A stretch of DNA of 64,000 bases from Chlorobiaceae bacterium (GCA_013334965.1 JAAXWO010000009.1:51144-115143); one strand, 5' to 3'; positions 27,528 to 37,780 are shown, numbered from the stretch's first letter. Notes: a model not told the origin generated them from the letters alone. Program-made: numbers and translations.

Positions 27528-28190
27528 ATGAGTGAGTACTTCAGCAATATAAAGACCAGCGCGACGACCATTGCGACTGGTATGGCCATCACCCTCCGCC
27601 ATTTTTTCAATGCGGTCAACAGGAAAGGCGATGCCGGTATCGACGATGCCGACTATTTCAAGCAGGTTGACGGTCTGTGCACCCTGCAGTATCCTCGCGA
27701 GGTAATCCCTACGCCGGTCAACGCACGCTATCGCCTGTATAACAATATTGATGACTGTATCGGCTGTAATCAGTGCGATCGCGCCTGCCCGGTAGAGTGC
27801 ATCACGATTGAGACCATCAAGGTGACCGCTGATGACCTGGCCGTTTGCGGCAAGACCTCCGGTGGACAGCAGAAAAGAATGTGGGTGCCTGTTTTCGATA
27901 TCGACGTCGCGAAGTGCATGACCTGCGGAATCTGCGTCAGCGTCTGCCCGACCGAGTGCCTCGTGCATACTCCGGTAGCCGACTTTTCGGAGTTCGACTT
28001 AAGCAACATGCTCTATCATTACGGTAACCTATCGAAGATCGAGGCTGAGGCCAAGAGGAAAAAGCTCGAACTTGAAAAGGCTGCCAAGGAGAAAGCTGCA
28101 GCAGAAGCGGCGGCATCCGGTGCTGCTCCTGCACCGAAACCGGCTCCAAAACCTGCCCCGAAACCGGCAGGCAACGAAGCTGGTGAGTAA
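27528..28190 (+). CDS. nuoI: NADH-quinone oxidoreductase subunit I
   Basis: 220 residues from the ATG at 27528 (MSEYFSNIKTSATT); an upstream open frame from 27480 is ignored. Two [4Fe-4S] motifs: CIGCNQCDRACPVEC and CMTCGICVSVCPTEC. It carries clusters N6a and N6b and, with NuoEFG missing, is a likely docking point for ferredoxin. A long charged helix and an Ala-Pro-Lys repeat tail (APKPAPKPAPKP) at about 165-215 are extra to the usual family length. Confidence 0.95.
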   Translation: MSEYFSNIKTSATTIATGMAITLRHFFNAVNRKGDAGIDDADYFKQVDGLCTLQYPREVIPTPVNARYRLYNNIDDCIGCNQCDRACPVECITIETIKVTADDLAVCGKTSGGQQKRMWVPVFDIDVAKCMTCGICVSVCPTECLVHTPVADFSEFDLSNMLYHYGNLSKIEAEAKRKKLELEKAAKEKAAAEAAASGAAPAPKPAPKPAPKPAGNEAGE

Positions 28191-28220
28191 CCGGGTACTG
28201 AATACCAACAAGTGACAACA

Positions 28221-28742
28221 ATGAACGAACTGACCATCGCTATCATTTTTTACATTTTCGCAGCCGTGACGGTTCTGTCGGCGGCGTTTGTCGTGTTTTC
28301 GAAAAACGTCATCTACTCGGCCTTCGCGCTTCTCTTCACCTTTTTCGGCGTGGCTGCCCTGTATGTATTCCTCAGCGCTGACTTCATCGCAGTGACACAG
28401 ATCGTCGTCTACGTCGGCGGCATTCTCGTCCTGCTGCTGTTCGGCGTCATGTTCACCAACACGATCATGCAGACCGAACTGAAGGCCGACGTGCTTCATT
28501 TTGTCCCGGGCGTACTGCTGACCCTGCTGCTGATCGTTGGAATGCTTTATACGTTCTATACGACCGGCGACTGGATGCCTGGTCATATTCAGCTTTCAGG
28601 AAGCGTTGTTGAGCGTATCGGCATTGAGACGATGTCACGATACATGCTCCCGTTCGAAATGGCTTCGATAGTACTGCTTGTCGCCCTGATCGGTGCCGCC
28701 TTCCTGGCCCGCTACGACAAGGCTCACAAAAATGAACACTAA
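28221..28742 (+). CDS. nuoJ: NADH-quinone oxidoreductase subunit J
   Basis: 173 residues from the ATG at 28221; an in-frame GTG at 28212 is the alternative. Five transmembrane helices; the conserved VVYVGGILVLLLFGVM segment (TM3 pi-bulge region) is present. Membrane-arm subunit. Followed by nuoK after 12 bp. Confidence 0.94.
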   Translation: MNELTIAIIFYIFAAVTVLSAAFVVFSKNVIYSAFALLFTFFGVAALYVFLSADFIAVTQIVVYVGGILVLLLFGVMFTNTIMQTELKADVLHFVPGVLLTLLLIVGMLYTFYTTGDWMPGHIQLSGSVVERIGIETMSRYMLPFEMASIVLLVALIGAAFLARYDKAHKNEH

Positions 28743-28754
28743 GGGAATACCTAC

Positions 28755-29072
28755 ATGGAAATGTTTACCGCAATAGGTCTGAACCACTTTCTGACGATAT
28801 CGGCACTGCTTTTCGGTTTCGGCATGTTTGCCGTCATGACCAGGAAAAATGCAATCGTGATCCTGATGGGTGTCGAGCTTATCCTGAACGCCGCCAACAT
28901 AAACTTTCTGGCCTTTTCGAAGTATAACGGCGGGATGGAAGGAGTCATGATCAGTCTTTTCGTGATCGTGCTCGCGGCCGCAGAAGCAGCCGTCGCGCTG
29001 GCGATCGTGATCAATATTTTCAAAACATTCAAAACGGTTGATGTATCCAGCGTGGACACCATGAAGGAGTGA
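28755..29072 (+). CDS. nuoK: NADH-quinone oxidoreductase subunit K
   Basis: 105 residues, three transmembrane helices, with the channel Glu residues in LMGVELILNAANINF and AAAEAAVALAIVI, typical of NuoK/MrpC. Usual length for the family. Confidence 0.95.
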   Translation: MEMFTAIGLNHFLTISALLFGFGMFAVMTRKNAIVILMGVELILNAANINFLAFSKYNGGMEGVMISLFVIVLAAAEAAVALAIVINIFKTFKTVDVSSVDTMKE

Positions 29073-29121
29073 CCCGTTCCGATATTAGTCTTTCAGCTGC
29101 AAATACTCTGTAAAACGAAAC

Positions 29122-31452
29122 ATGATGCACAGTTTAATCCAGTTATCGATCGTCGTTCTGCTCTTGCCGCTGCTGTCGTTTGTGGTATTGATATTCTTCA
29201 ACCGCAAGCTTCCGCGCATGGGTGATTTCGTGGGCGTCGGCATGCTCGGAACGGCCTTTGCCCTGGCGCTTTATATTTTCTGGTCAGTCATCGTCCAGCA
29301 GTACGATCCTGCCTTTAAAGTCGCATGGAACTTCACCTGGCTCGATTTCGGAAACGTTCCCGGAGTAGGTCCGCTTCAGGTCAAGATGGGTATTGTGATC
29401 GATAACCTGACGGCCATCATGCTGGCCATGGTGACGCTGATCAGCCTTCTGGTGCACCTGTATTCGACCGGTTACATGGCCGGCGACAAGAACTACGGAC
29501 GATTCTTCGCCTACCTCGGTATCTTTACCTTCTCGATGCTTGGAATCGTGCTTTCCGACAACCTCTTCTCGATCTATATGTTCTGGGAGCTCGTCGGTCT
29601 TTCGTCTTACCTCCTGATCGGTTTCTACTTCGAGAAAGACAGTGCCGCTGACGCACAGAAGAAAGCGTTCCTCACCAACCGTGTGGGCGATATCGGCATG
29701 TGGCTCGGTATCCTTATTCTCTATTCCCAGTTCCACACCTTCAGCTACGATGAGATTTTCCAGAACATCGCCGCCGGAAAATTCAACCTTTCAAACGGAT
29801 GGCTGACCGCCGCCGGCATCCTGCTCTTCTTCGGTTGCGTCGGCAAATCAGCACAGTTCCCGCTTCATATCTGGCTTCCTGACGCCATGGAAGGCCCGAC
29901 TCCGGTGTCCGCCCTTATCCATGCGGCCACGATGGTTGCCGCCGGCGTCTATTTCGTCGGTCGTATATTCGTTATCCTGTCGGTGGATGCGTTGCATTAT
30001 ATCGCACTCATCGGTGCGGTGACCGCCTTCATGTCCGCCACAATCGCCATCACCCAGCATGATATCAAGCGTGTGCTCGCATACTCGACGGTTTCACAGC
30101 TCGGTTACATGGTCATGGGTCTCGGTGTCGGAGCCTATTCGGCAGCGCTTTTCCATCTCCTGACACACGCGTTTTTCAAGGCCTGTCTCTTCCTCGGTTC
30201 AGGCGCCATTATCCATGCCATGCACCACGAACAGGACATGCGCTGGATGGGCGGACTTCGCAAGAACATGCCATGGACATTCGCAACCTTCAGCATCGCC
30301 ACACTAGCCCTTGCCGGTCTTCCGCTCACCAGCGGCTTTATGAGCAAGGATGCCATCCTAGCCGGTGCCCTCGGCTTCGCGGCAACCGAAGGTGGCGGCA
30401 TTTATTATATCATACCGGTTCTCGGTTTCGCTTCGGCCCTTATGACTGCGTTCTACATGGGGCGCCAGGTCTGGCTCGTCTTCTTCGGTGAGAGCCGCAC
30501 CCACCTCAAACCGGCAGAAGAGCACCATGACGATCATGCCGCACACGGGCACGACGCACACGGAAACGATGCGTTCGATCACTCCTCCGGCCACGGTCAT
30601 GATGCGCCTCACGGCGTTCACGAGGTTGGCTGGGTGATGAGGCTTCCGCTCGTCATTCTTGCGACCCTGTCGATCTTCATCGTATTCTCTCCTGACCCGC
30701 TCGACGGCGGCAAAGGATGGTTCATGCATCTGGTTCCCACTCCTTCTACGGTCGTCAAGTCTTCGGCTATTGCCCATGAGGGCGCACTTGCCGCACATGG
30801 AGAACAGCCGTCTGCCGAGGCAGTTAAAGCACCTGAACACGCGGCACCAGAGAACGCCGTTCAGGCAACGACCGGTGAACACGCTGTTGCCGCAGTTGCC
30901 GGAGAGCACGTCGCAGCTGCAGGTGAAGGTCATGGTCCGGTATTCACTGATGCCAGGCAGGCCGAACTTTTACATGCGACCCATGCCAATCACTACACGG
31001 CCATTTATCTCTCGTCGGGAATGCTCGCCCTTGGCTTAAGCCTTGCGCTGGTTGTTTATAAATTCGGTGCCATCGATCCAGAGAAGACAGCCCAGGCGAT
31101 CAGGCCCCTTTATCTTTACTCGTTCAACAAGTGGTATTGGGACGAGATATACAATGCGACGTTCATCAAGGGTTCCATGCTGCTGTCGAAGAGCTGCGCA
31201 TGGTTCGACACGAACATCATTGACGGCTTTGTCAATGGAATTGCGACAGTGTACAGGAAGGTCGCTTTTGCCAACGGAAGTTTCGACAAGTATGTCGTAG
31301 ACGGATTTGTCAACTTCACGGCGTTCTTTGTGCAGACTTCAGGTGCAGTCATGAGGAAGATCCAGACAGGCAAGGTTCAGACCTACCTTGTCATGGTTCT
31401 CCTGGCGGTACTGGGCTATTTTGCCTACTACCTCGTCCAACTCATGAAATAA
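29122..31452 (+). CDS. nuoL: NADH-quinone oxidoreductase subunit L, with two unusual hydrophilic inserts
   Basis: 776 residues against a usual 610-660. The antiporter-like core is normal: FWELVGLSSYLLIGFYF, FPLHIWLPDAMEGPTPVSALIHAATMVAAG with key Lys and Glu residues, and a C-terminal lateral helix region. Two extra blocks account for the size: a His/Asp-rich loop (about 465-500; HHDDHAAHGHDAHGND and more) and an Ala/Glu/His-rich loop (about 550-615). Both separate transmembrane helices in the C-terminal third. It pumps protons at the distal end of complex I. Function of the inserts is unknown. Confidence 0.94.
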   Translation: MMHSLIQLSIVVLLLPLLSFVVLIFFNRKLPRMGDFVGVGMLGTAFALALYIFWSVIVQQYDPAFKVAWNFTWLDFGNVPGVGPLQVKMGIVIDNLTAIMLAMVTLISLLVHLYSTGYMAGDKNYGRFFAYLGIFTFSMLGIVLSDNLFSIYMFWELVGLSSYLLIGFYFEKDSAADAQKKAFLTNRVGDIGMWLGILILYSQFHTFSYDEIFQNIAAGKFNLSNGWLTAAGILLFFGCVGKSAQFPLHIWLPDAMEGPTPVSALIHAATMVAAGVYFVGRIFVILSVDALHYIALIGAVTAFMSATIAITQHDIKRVLAYSTVSQLGYMVMGLGVGAYSAALFHLLTHAFFKACLFLGSGAIIHAMHHEQDMRWMGGLRKNMPWTFATFSIATLALAGLPLTSGFMSKDAILAGALGFAATEGGGIYYIIPVLGFASALMTAFYMGRQVWLVFFGESRTHLKPAEEHHDDHAAHGHDAHGNDAFDHSSGHGHDAPHGVHEVGWVMRLPLVILATLSIFIVFSPDPLDGGKGWFMHLVPTPSTVVKSSAIAHEGALAAHGEQPSAEAVKAPEHAAPENAVQATTGEHAVAAVAGEHVAAAGEGHGPVFTDARQAELLHATHANHYTAIYLSSGMLALGLSLALVVYKFGAIDPEKTAQAIRPLYLYSFNKWYWDEIYNATFIKGSMLLSKSCAWFDTNIIDGFVNGIATVYRKVAFANGSFDKYVVDGFVNFTAFFVQTSGAVMRKIQTGKVQTYLVMVLLAVLGYFAYYLVQLMK

Positions 31453-31496
31453 CCGAACGAATTAATTTTTATCTCCGAACATAACAGGTACTGAAC

Positions 31497-33134
31497 ATGC
31501 TGAGCTTAATTGTATTTCTGCCGATCATTGCCGGACTCATTATTTTGGCTGTGCCTGCGTCGCAGAAGCAGATCATCAGGATAGTGTCGCTGCTTGCCGC
31601 AATAGCGCAGGGTGTGATCGCCGTGCTTATATGGCGTCATTACGATCCCACCATGGCGGGCATTGTGGCCGCACCGGGAGGCTCTCCCTTCGGGTCGTTC
31701 CAGTTGATCGAACGCATTCCGTGGATTTCTCTTAATCTCGGTTCGTTCGGCCCGATGACTATCGAATATTTCATCGGCGTTGACGGCATTTCGATCACCA
31801 TGGTCATCCTGACAGCCCTTATTTCGATCATCGGCGTTCTTTCGAGCTGGACCATCCAGAAACAGGTCAAGGGATATTTCATTCTGTTCAACCTGCTCAG
31901 CACGGCCATGATGGGCTGTTTCGTCGCCCTCGACTTTTTCCTCTTCTACGTGTTCTGGGAACTCATGCTCCTGCCGATGTACTTCCTCATCGGTATCTGG
32001 GGTGGCCCGAACAGGGAATATGCTGCCATCAAGTTCTTCCTCTATACGCTTTTTGGCTCGGTATTCATGCTGCTTGTCATGATCGGCCTCTATTTCAGCG
32101 TCGTCGATCCGATGACCGGAAACCACACGTTCAGCCTCGTCGCCATGGCCGATCAGGCCAACTATGTCAAGGGTTCTATTCTGGGTCCTGACAGCACAAC
32201 CTGGCGCTACATTGCATTTATCGTTCTCTTTGTCGGTTTCGCAATCAAGGTTCCGATGTTCCCGTTCCACACCTGGTTGCCTGACGCACACGTCGAGGCA
32301 CCGACACCGATCTCTGTTATCCTGGCCGGCGTGCTTCTTAAGCTCGGCACCTACGGCATGATGAGGATCAACTTCCCGCTTTTCCCTGAGGTATACCAGG
32401 CAGGCCTTTATATTATCGGCGTCTTCGGTGCCATCAACATCATCTACGGCGCCTTCTGCGCACTTGCCCAGCAGGATCTCAAGAAGATGGTTGCCTACTC
32501 CTCCATCAGCCACATGGGTTATGTGCTGCTCGGCCTTGCCGCCGCAAACAGCGAAGGCATGCTCGGCGCACTTTACCAGATGTTCAACCATGGAACGATC
32601 ACGGCAATGCTCTTCCTTCTGGTCGGCGTCATCTATGACAGGGCTCATACCCGTGCAATCGACAAGTTCGGCGGCCTTGCATCATACATGCCGGTTTATT
32701 TCGGCGTGGTGATGATCGCATGGTTCGCTTCTCTCGGACTTCCGGGCCTCAGCGGCTTTATCTCTGAAGCATTCGTGTTCGTCGGCGCATTCTCTGCACC
32801 AATCACACGCCCTATCGCCATCGTCTCTGTGCTCGGTATCGTATTCGGTGCCGCCTACCTGCTCTGGTCACTGCAGAGGATGTTCCTCGGCAAACGCAAA
32901 CCGGATGCTGCGTATGAACTTGAATCTGATGGACATGGCCACGAGCACATTCACTTCCATGACTGGAACGGAAAACTGGATCTCGATGCAAGGGAATTGA
33001 CCATGCTCGTACCGCTTGCGATCATCGTCATAGCGCTCGGCATCTATCCCATGCCGGTTATGGGTATGCTTACCACAAGCATCAACAAGCTTGTCCAGGT
33101 TCTTGCGCCCGTTGCCATGTCGGCAGTGAAATGA
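31497..33134 (+). CDS. nuoM: NADH-quinone oxidoreductase subunit M
   Basis: 545 residues, about 14 transmembrane helices; FWELMLLPMYFLIGIWGG and FPFHTWLPDAHVEAPTPISVILAG are diagnostic. Antiporter-like proton-pumping subunit. A short His-rich loop (GHGHEHIHFHDWNG, near residues 477-490) echoes the larger one in NuoL. Confidence 0.95.
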   Translation: MLSLIVFLPIIAGLIILAVPASQKQIIRIVSLLAAIAQGVIAVLIWRHYDPTMAGIVAAPGGSPFGSFQLIERIPWISLNLGSFGPMTIEYFIGVDGISITMVILTALISIIGVLSSWTIQKQVKGYFILFNLLSTAMMGCFVALDFFLFYVFWELMLLPMYFLIGIWGGPNREYAAIKFFLYTLFGSVFMLLVMIGLYFSVVDPMTGNHTFSLVAMADQANYVKGSILGPDSTTWRYIAFIVLFVGFAIKVPMFPFHTWLPDAHVEAPTPISVILAGVLLKLGTYGMMRINFPLFPEVYQAGLYIIGVFGAINIIYGAFCALAQQDLKKMVAYSSISHMGYVLLGLAAANSEGMLGALYQMFNHGTITAMLFLLVGVIYDRAHTRAIDKFGGLASYMPVYFGVVMIAWFASLGLPGLSGFISEAFVFVGAFSAPITRPIAIVSVLGIVFGAAYLLWSLQRMFLGKRKPDAAYELESDGHGHEHIHFHDWNGKLDLDARELTMLVPLAIIVIALGIYPMPVMGMLTTSINKLVQVLAPVAMSAVK

Positions 33135-33173
33135 TCCGGTATCTCTGTGTAAAAGAATAAACGTTGGAGAAAT

Positions 33174-34709
33174 ATGTTCGAAATGCCATCAGGCGCTGAA
33201 ATACAGAGCATCATATCGACCCTAAGGGCAGGTGCCGGATATTTTATCCCTGAAATCTATCTGTCAGCCCTGTTCATGGTGCTGATCATTCTGGACCTCG
33301 TGCTTGGTCACAGGAAAAACAGGATTCTTGCATCTGCTACGATCGTCGGCCTTCTCGGCAGCCTGTTCTTCGTTTTTCAGCAGCATGCAATTCCTGACGC
33401 CGAGATCTTTTTCGGCATGTATGCGCTGGACAGGTTCGGCATCTTTTTCAAGTACTTCTTCGTGCTTTCAGGTATCCTTTCCGTCGTCATATCGATGGAG
33501 GACGAGGAGCTGAACCGCCAGGAGTCTGGCATCGGAGAATATTATGCGCTGATCGTGGCCATGGTCATAGGTATGATGCTGATGGCTTCTTCGACCGACC
33601 TTGCGATGATGTTCCTCGCAATGGAGCTTGTCGGCCTCTCAGCATACGTCCTGACCGGTTATCTGAAACGCCAGCCCCGTTCATCGGAAGCTGCCCTTAA
33701 ATATCTTATTTACGGAGCGGTTTCTTCGGGTATGCTTCTTTACGGCTTTTCACTGATTTACGGAATGACGGCCCAGACCAACATCACGAAGATCAGTATG
33801 GAGCTGTCCTCTCACGGATACGATCCGCTGGTGATGATATTCGCTTCCCTGCTCGTGCTCGCAGGTCTCGGTTACAAGATGGGTGCCGTACCGTTCCATT
33901 TCTGGAGCCCCGACGTTTACGAAGGTGCGCCGACCCCGGTTACCGCATATCTCTCCGTCGGATCCAAGGCGGCCGGTTTCGCGATGCTGATGCGTTTCTT
34001 CTTCGTTGCCGTGCCACACGGCAAGGCTGGTGTTGAAGACATGCTCAACATCGACTGGCTTGCGATCCTGATGATCATCTCCGCCGCTTCGATGATCTAT
34101 GGCAACGTCGTGGCCATCTGGCAGAAAAACGTCAAGCGTCTTCTTGCCTATTCCTCCATCGCCCATGCCGGATACCTTCTGCTCGGCATCATCACGATGG
34201 ACAAGATCGGTACTCAGGCAACCCTGGTTTACCTGTCAGCATACCTGCTTATGAATATCGGTGCCTTCTACGTCATCGTGCTCATATCCAACAAGATCGG
34301 CAGCGAAAACCTTGAGGACTATAAAGGTCTTGGAAAGAAGATGCCTCTTGCCGGTGCAGCACTGACCGTGTTTCTCGTATCCCTCGTCGGACTTCCCCCG
34401 ACCTTCGGCTTCATCGGTAAACTGATGATCTTCACTGCCCTTATCGGCAAGGGAGATCTGTACATGTGGCTGGCGCTCATCGGTATCATGACCAGCGTCA
34501 TCTCGCTCTACTATTACATGCTGATCCCGCTCAACATGTTCCTGAGGGAATCCGACAGGCAGGACCAGCAGGATGTCAAGCTCGGCATGTGGTCGCAGGT
34601 AGTTACAACAGTGCTGATGGTGGCTACGCTTTACCTTGGACTCTTTTTCCAGCCGATCGCAGAGTTTGCGAAATATTCGGCATCAATGTTCGGTGCTGTA
34701 CTGAATTAA
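33174..34709 (+). CDS. nuoN: NADH-quinone oxidoreductase subunit N
   Basis: 511 residues, about 14 transmembrane helices. MELVGLSAYVLTGY and PFHFWSPDVYEGAPTPVTAYLSVGSKAAGFA are NuoN signatures. Last gene of the operon; a strong terminator starts 22 bp after the stop. Confidence 0.95.
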   Translation: MFEMPSGAEIQSIISTLRAGAGYFIPEIYLSALFMVLIILDLVLGHRKNRILASATIVGLLGSLFFVFQQHAIPDAEIFFGMYALDRFGIFFKYFFVLSGILSVVISMEDEELNRQESGIGEYYALIVAMVIGMMLMASSTDLAMMFLAMELVGLSAYVLTGYLKRQPRSSEAALKYLIYGAVSSGMLLYGFSLIYGMTAQTNITKISMELSSHGYDPLVMIFASLLVLAGLGYKMGAVPFHFWSPDVYEGAPTPVTAYLSVGSKAAGFAMLMRFFFVAVPHGKAGVEDMLNIDWLAILMIISAASMIYGNVVAIWQKNVKRLLAYSSIAHAGYLLLGIITMDKIGTQATLVYLSAYLLMNIGAFYVIVLISNKIGSENLEDYKGLGKKMPLAGAALTVFLVSLVGLPPTFGFIGKLMIFTALIGKGDLYMWLALIGIMTSVISLYYYMLIPLNMFLRESDRQDQQDVKLGMWSQVVTTVLMVATLYLGLFFQPIAEFAKYSASMFGAVLN

Positions 34710-34730
34710 TCAGAAACAGATGATCAGCAT

Positions 34731-34773
34731 AAAAAAACCCGGCCTTGACGAGACAAGATGCCGGGTTTTTTTT
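34731..34773. terminator. Terminator of the nuo operon
   Basis: AAAAACCCGGC (ending 34743) and GCCGGGTTTTT (from 34760) form a GC-rich stem with flanking A and T runs; eight T residues end it on the plus strand. It is 22 bp after nuoN and isolates the operon from hupS. Confidence 0.92.
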
Positions 34774-34828
34774 ATTATAATTAAAATTGATCAGCCACCA
34801 GAAAATCAATCGTATGGATGTTTTATTG

Positions 34829-34857
34829 ATAACGATTGTTAAGTATATTACCGTTAT
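34829..34857. promoter_or_regulatory. AT-rich inverted repeat upstream of hupS
   Basis: ATAACG (34829-34834) and CGTTAT (34852-34857) are separated by 17 bp in the AT-rich region before hupS. It may mark a promoter or operator; I found no good sigma70 or sigma54 pair in this region. Low confidence. Confidence 0.25.
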
Positions 34858-34954
34858 AACACGTTTTTTTATCCTCGACGCATTCCTGTAATCAAGGAGC
34901 AGTTTCACAGAAGTGTATTTTGTTGAATCTGTACCCATATCTTAGGAGGTGTTA

Positions 34955-36031
34955 ATGCCCACCACACAAACGTTTGCGGAAGTGTTTGAATCCCGTGGTA
35001 TTTCACGAAGGGATTTTCTCAGATTCTGCAGTCTAACCTCTGTCTCCCTCGGTCTGGCCCCCTCGCTACTTCCGAAGGTCGTCCATGCAATGGAGACTAA
35101 ACCTCGCTTGCCTGTCATCTGGTTGCACGGTCTCGAATGTACCTGTTGTACAGAGTCATTCATCCGTTCGTCACATCCCATGACGGCTGATCTCGTCCTG
35201 AACATGATCTCGCTCGACTATGACGACACGCTCAACGCAGCGGCCGGTCATCAGCTCGAAGAGATCAGGAAGAAGATCATGAAGGATTACCACGGCAAAT
35301 ACATCCTTGCCGTCGAGGGCAACATCCCGACCAAGGATGATGGCGTTTACTGCATGATCGGCGGTGACTCGTTCCTGAATGTGGTAAAGGAGACTGCTGC
35401 CGGTGCGGCAGCTGTGATCGCATGGGGCGCTTGTGCATCGTTCGGCTGCGTCCAGAACGCAAAGCCGAACCCGACAGGAGCCGTGCCTATTTCAGATGTC
35501 ATCAAGGACAAGCCGATCGTCAAGGTACCTGGTTGCCCTCCGATCGCAGAGGTTATGACCGGCGTGATCACCCATTTCCACACATTCGGAAAGCTGCCTG
35601 ATCTGGACAGCCTTGGAAGGCCCAAAGCTTTCTACGGCACAAGGATCCATGACAAGTGCTATCGACGCGCATTCTACGATGCTGGCATGTTCGTGCACGG
35701 CTTCGACGAGGAGTCGACCCGCAAGGGGTGGTGCCTCTACAAGATGGGTTGCAAAGGGCCGACGACATACAACTCCTGCTCGAAAATCCAGTGGAATGCA
35801 GGAACCAGCTTCCCGATCGGATCTGGACACCCGTGTATCGGTTGTTCCGAACCGGGCTTCTGGGACAAGGGTCCATTCTACACGCGGCTTGCCGAGGTCT
35901 CGTTCCTCGGAACCGATACGACGGCTGACAAGATCGGTGTGGTGGCCGTAGGCGCCGCTGCAGCCGGAGCGGCAGCCCATGCGGCTGTTACCGCCGTGAA
36001 GAAGCAGAAAGCTGGAAATGACGATAAGTAA
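34955..36031 (+). CDS. hupS: Uptake [NiFe] hydrogenase small subunit
   Basis: 358 residues from the ATG at 34955, which has a perfect AGGAGG 5 nt upstream (34944-34949); an in-frame GTG at 34949 is inside that site. A twin-arginine signal (SRRDFLRF, R18-R19) exports the folded dimer. Fe-S cluster ligands are seen in [28 protein letters not shown] and [18 protein letters not shown]-terminal hydrophobic helix ([17 protein letters not shown]) anchors it in the membrane. Group 1 periplasm-facing hydrogenase transferring electrons from H2 to HupC. First gene of hupSLC. Confidence 0.95.
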   Translation: MPTTQTFAEVFESRGISRRDFLRFCSLTSVSLGLAPSLLPKVVHAMETKPRLPVIWLHGLECTCCTESFIRSSHPMTADLVLNMISLDYDDTLNAAAGHQLEEIRKKIMKDYHGKYILAVEGNIPTKDDGVYCMIGGDSFLNVVKETAAGAAAVIAWGACASFGCVQNAKPNPTGAVPISDVIKDKPIVKVPGCPPIAEVMTGVITHFHTFGKLPDLDSLGRPKAFYGTRIHDKCYRRAFYDAGMFVHGFDEESTRKGWCLYKMGCKGPTTYNSCSKIQWNAGTSFPIGSGHPCIGCSEPGFWDKGPFYTRLAEVSFLGTDTTADKIGVVAVGAAAAGAAAHAAVTAVKKQKAGNDDK

Positions 36032-36049
36032 ATAAACGGAGCATAAGGC

Positions 36050-37768
36050 ATGGCCAAAAAAATAGTTGTCGACCCGATTCCCCGTATCGAGGGACATTTG
36101 AGAATAGAGGCGAAGGTGAACGATGCCAACGTTATCGAGGATGCCTACAGCACAGGCACCATGTGGCGAGGCATAGAGGTGATCCTGAAGGATCGCGATC
36201 CTCGTGACGCGTGGGCATTTGCCGAACGTATCTGCGGTGTTTGTACCACCGTACATGCGCTTGCTTCCGTCCGTTGCGTCGAAGATGCCCTCGGTATCCA
36301 GATCCCTCCGAATGCGAGGATCATCAGAAACCTGATGGAGGCGACCCAGACCACCCAGGACCACCTCGTCCATTTCTATCATCTTCACGCCCTTGACTGG
36401 GTAGATGTCGTGAGCGCCCTCAAGGCTGACCCCAAACAGGCGTCAGAAATCGCCCAGAGCATCTCTCCATGGCCGAAATCCTCGGTCGGTTACTTCAAGG
36501 ATCTGCAACAGCGCCTCGTCTCGTTCGTAGAGAGCGGACAGCTTGGTATCTTCGCGAACGGTTACTGGGGCCATCCGGCCTACAAGCTGCCGCCGGAGGT
36601 CAATCTTATCGCTGTTGCCCATTACCTTGAGGCTCTCGATTTCCAGAAAGAGATCGTCAAGATCCAGACGATTTTCGGTGGCAAGAACCCGCATCCGAAC
36701 TACCTGGTAGGCGGCATGGCCTGCGCCATCGATATCAACAGCGACACGGCGATCAACATCGAGCGCCTGAACATGGTCAAACAGATCATCGATCAGACGC
36801 AGACCTTCATCGACCAGGTTTATATCCCTGATCTTCTGGCCATTGCAGGCTACTACAAGGGCTGGCTCTACGGCGGAGGACTCGGCAACTTCATGAGCTA
36901 TGGTGATTTTCCCGAAACGAACGTCAACGACTTCAAGTCGCTGCTGTGGCCAAGGGGTGTCATCATGAACAAAGACCTGTCTACGGTCATCGATGTCGAT
37001 CCAAGGGACCCGAACCAGATCAAGGAGGAGATCAGTCACAGCTGGTACACCTACTCGAACGGTTCAGACAAGGGCCTGCATCCATGGCAGGGCGAAACCA
37101 AGCCGAACTATACGGGTCCAAAGCCTCCGTTCCAGTTCCTGGATACCGACAAACAGTACAGCTGGCTGAAAACCCCGCGCTGGAAGGATAATCCGGTTGA
37201 GGTCGGTCCGTTGGCGCGTGTGCTGGTCGCCTATGCCAAAGGCGATCCGATGATCAAGGATACCGTCGGAATGGTGCTCGGAAAACTCGGCGTCGGTCCG
37301 GAAGCGCTCTTCTCGACCCTCGGCAGAACGGCGGCACGTGGCATCGAGTGCAAGCAGACGGCTGGTTTCATGGGTCACTTCTACGATCAGCTCATCGCGA
37401 ACGTCAAGGCAGGAGACTACAAAACCTTCAACAGCGAACGCTGGGAACCGTCCAGCTGGCCGAAAGAGTGCAAGGGATTCGGATATACCGAGGCTCCCAG
37501 AGGCGCACTTGGACACTGGATCCGGATCAAGAACGAGAAGATCGACGAGTACCAGATCGTTGTTCCGTCGACATGGAACGCCTCGCCAAGAGACGGCAAG
37601 GGCAATTCAGGCGCCTACGAGTCGGCGCTGAAGGGTACGCCGATGGCAGATCCGGCAAAGCCGCTCGAAATCATCAGAACCATCCATTCGTTCGATCCTT
37701 GCCTTGCTTGCGCTTCGCATGTCTTCGACATGAACGGTGAAGAGATCACCAAGGTAACCATCGTTTAA
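36050..37768 (+). CDS. hupL: Uptake [NiFe] hydrogenase large subunit
   Basis: 572 residues. The two NiFe-binding motifs are RICGVCTTVHA near the N-terminus and DPCLACASH near the C-terminus; the 15 residues after the final His (VFDMNGEEITKVTIV) form the peptide removed by the HupD-type protease. It holds the H2-oxidising site and travels through the Tat system with HupS. Gaps of 18 bp (to hupS) and 12 bp (to hupC) indicate one operon. Hyp maturation genes are not in this window. Confidence 0.96.
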   Translation: MAKKIVVDPIPRIEGHLRIEAKVNDANVIEDAYSTGTMWRGIEVILKDRDPRDAWAFAERICGVCTTVHALASVRCVEDALGIQIPPNARIIRNLMEATQTTQDHLVHFYHLHALDWVDVVSALKADPKQASEIAQSISPWPKSSVGYFKDLQQRLVSFVESGQLGIFANGYWGHPAYKLPPEVNLIAVAHYLEALDFQKEIVKIQTIFGGKNPHPNYLVGGMACAIDINSDTAINIERLNMVKQIIDQTQTFIDQVYIPDLLAIAGYYKGWLYGGGLGNFMSYGDFPETNVNDFKSLLWPRGVIMNKDLSTVIDVDPRDPNQIKEEISHSWYTYSNGSDKGLHPWQGETKPNYTGPKPPFQFLDTDKQYSWLKTPRWKDNPVEVGPLARVLVAYAKGDPMIKDTVGMVLGKLGVGPEALFSTLGRTAARGIECKQTAGFMGHFYDQLIANVKAGDYKTFNSERWEPSSWPKECKGFGYTEAPRGALGHWIRIKNEKIDEYQIVVPSTWNASPRDGKGNSGAYESALKGTPMADPAKPLEIIRTIHSFDPCLACASHVFDMNGEEITKVTIV

Positions 37769-37780
37769 ACGGAGAACGCC

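Noticed and set aside
31506..32648. 380-codon open frame opposite nuoM
   Set aside because: It is an antisense shadow of nuoM with biased composition (His, Asp, Glu) and no family resemblance.
34774..34954. Sigma54 promoter upstream of hupS
   Set aside because: No TGGCAC-N5-TTGC match was found, although hydrogenase operons often use RpoN.
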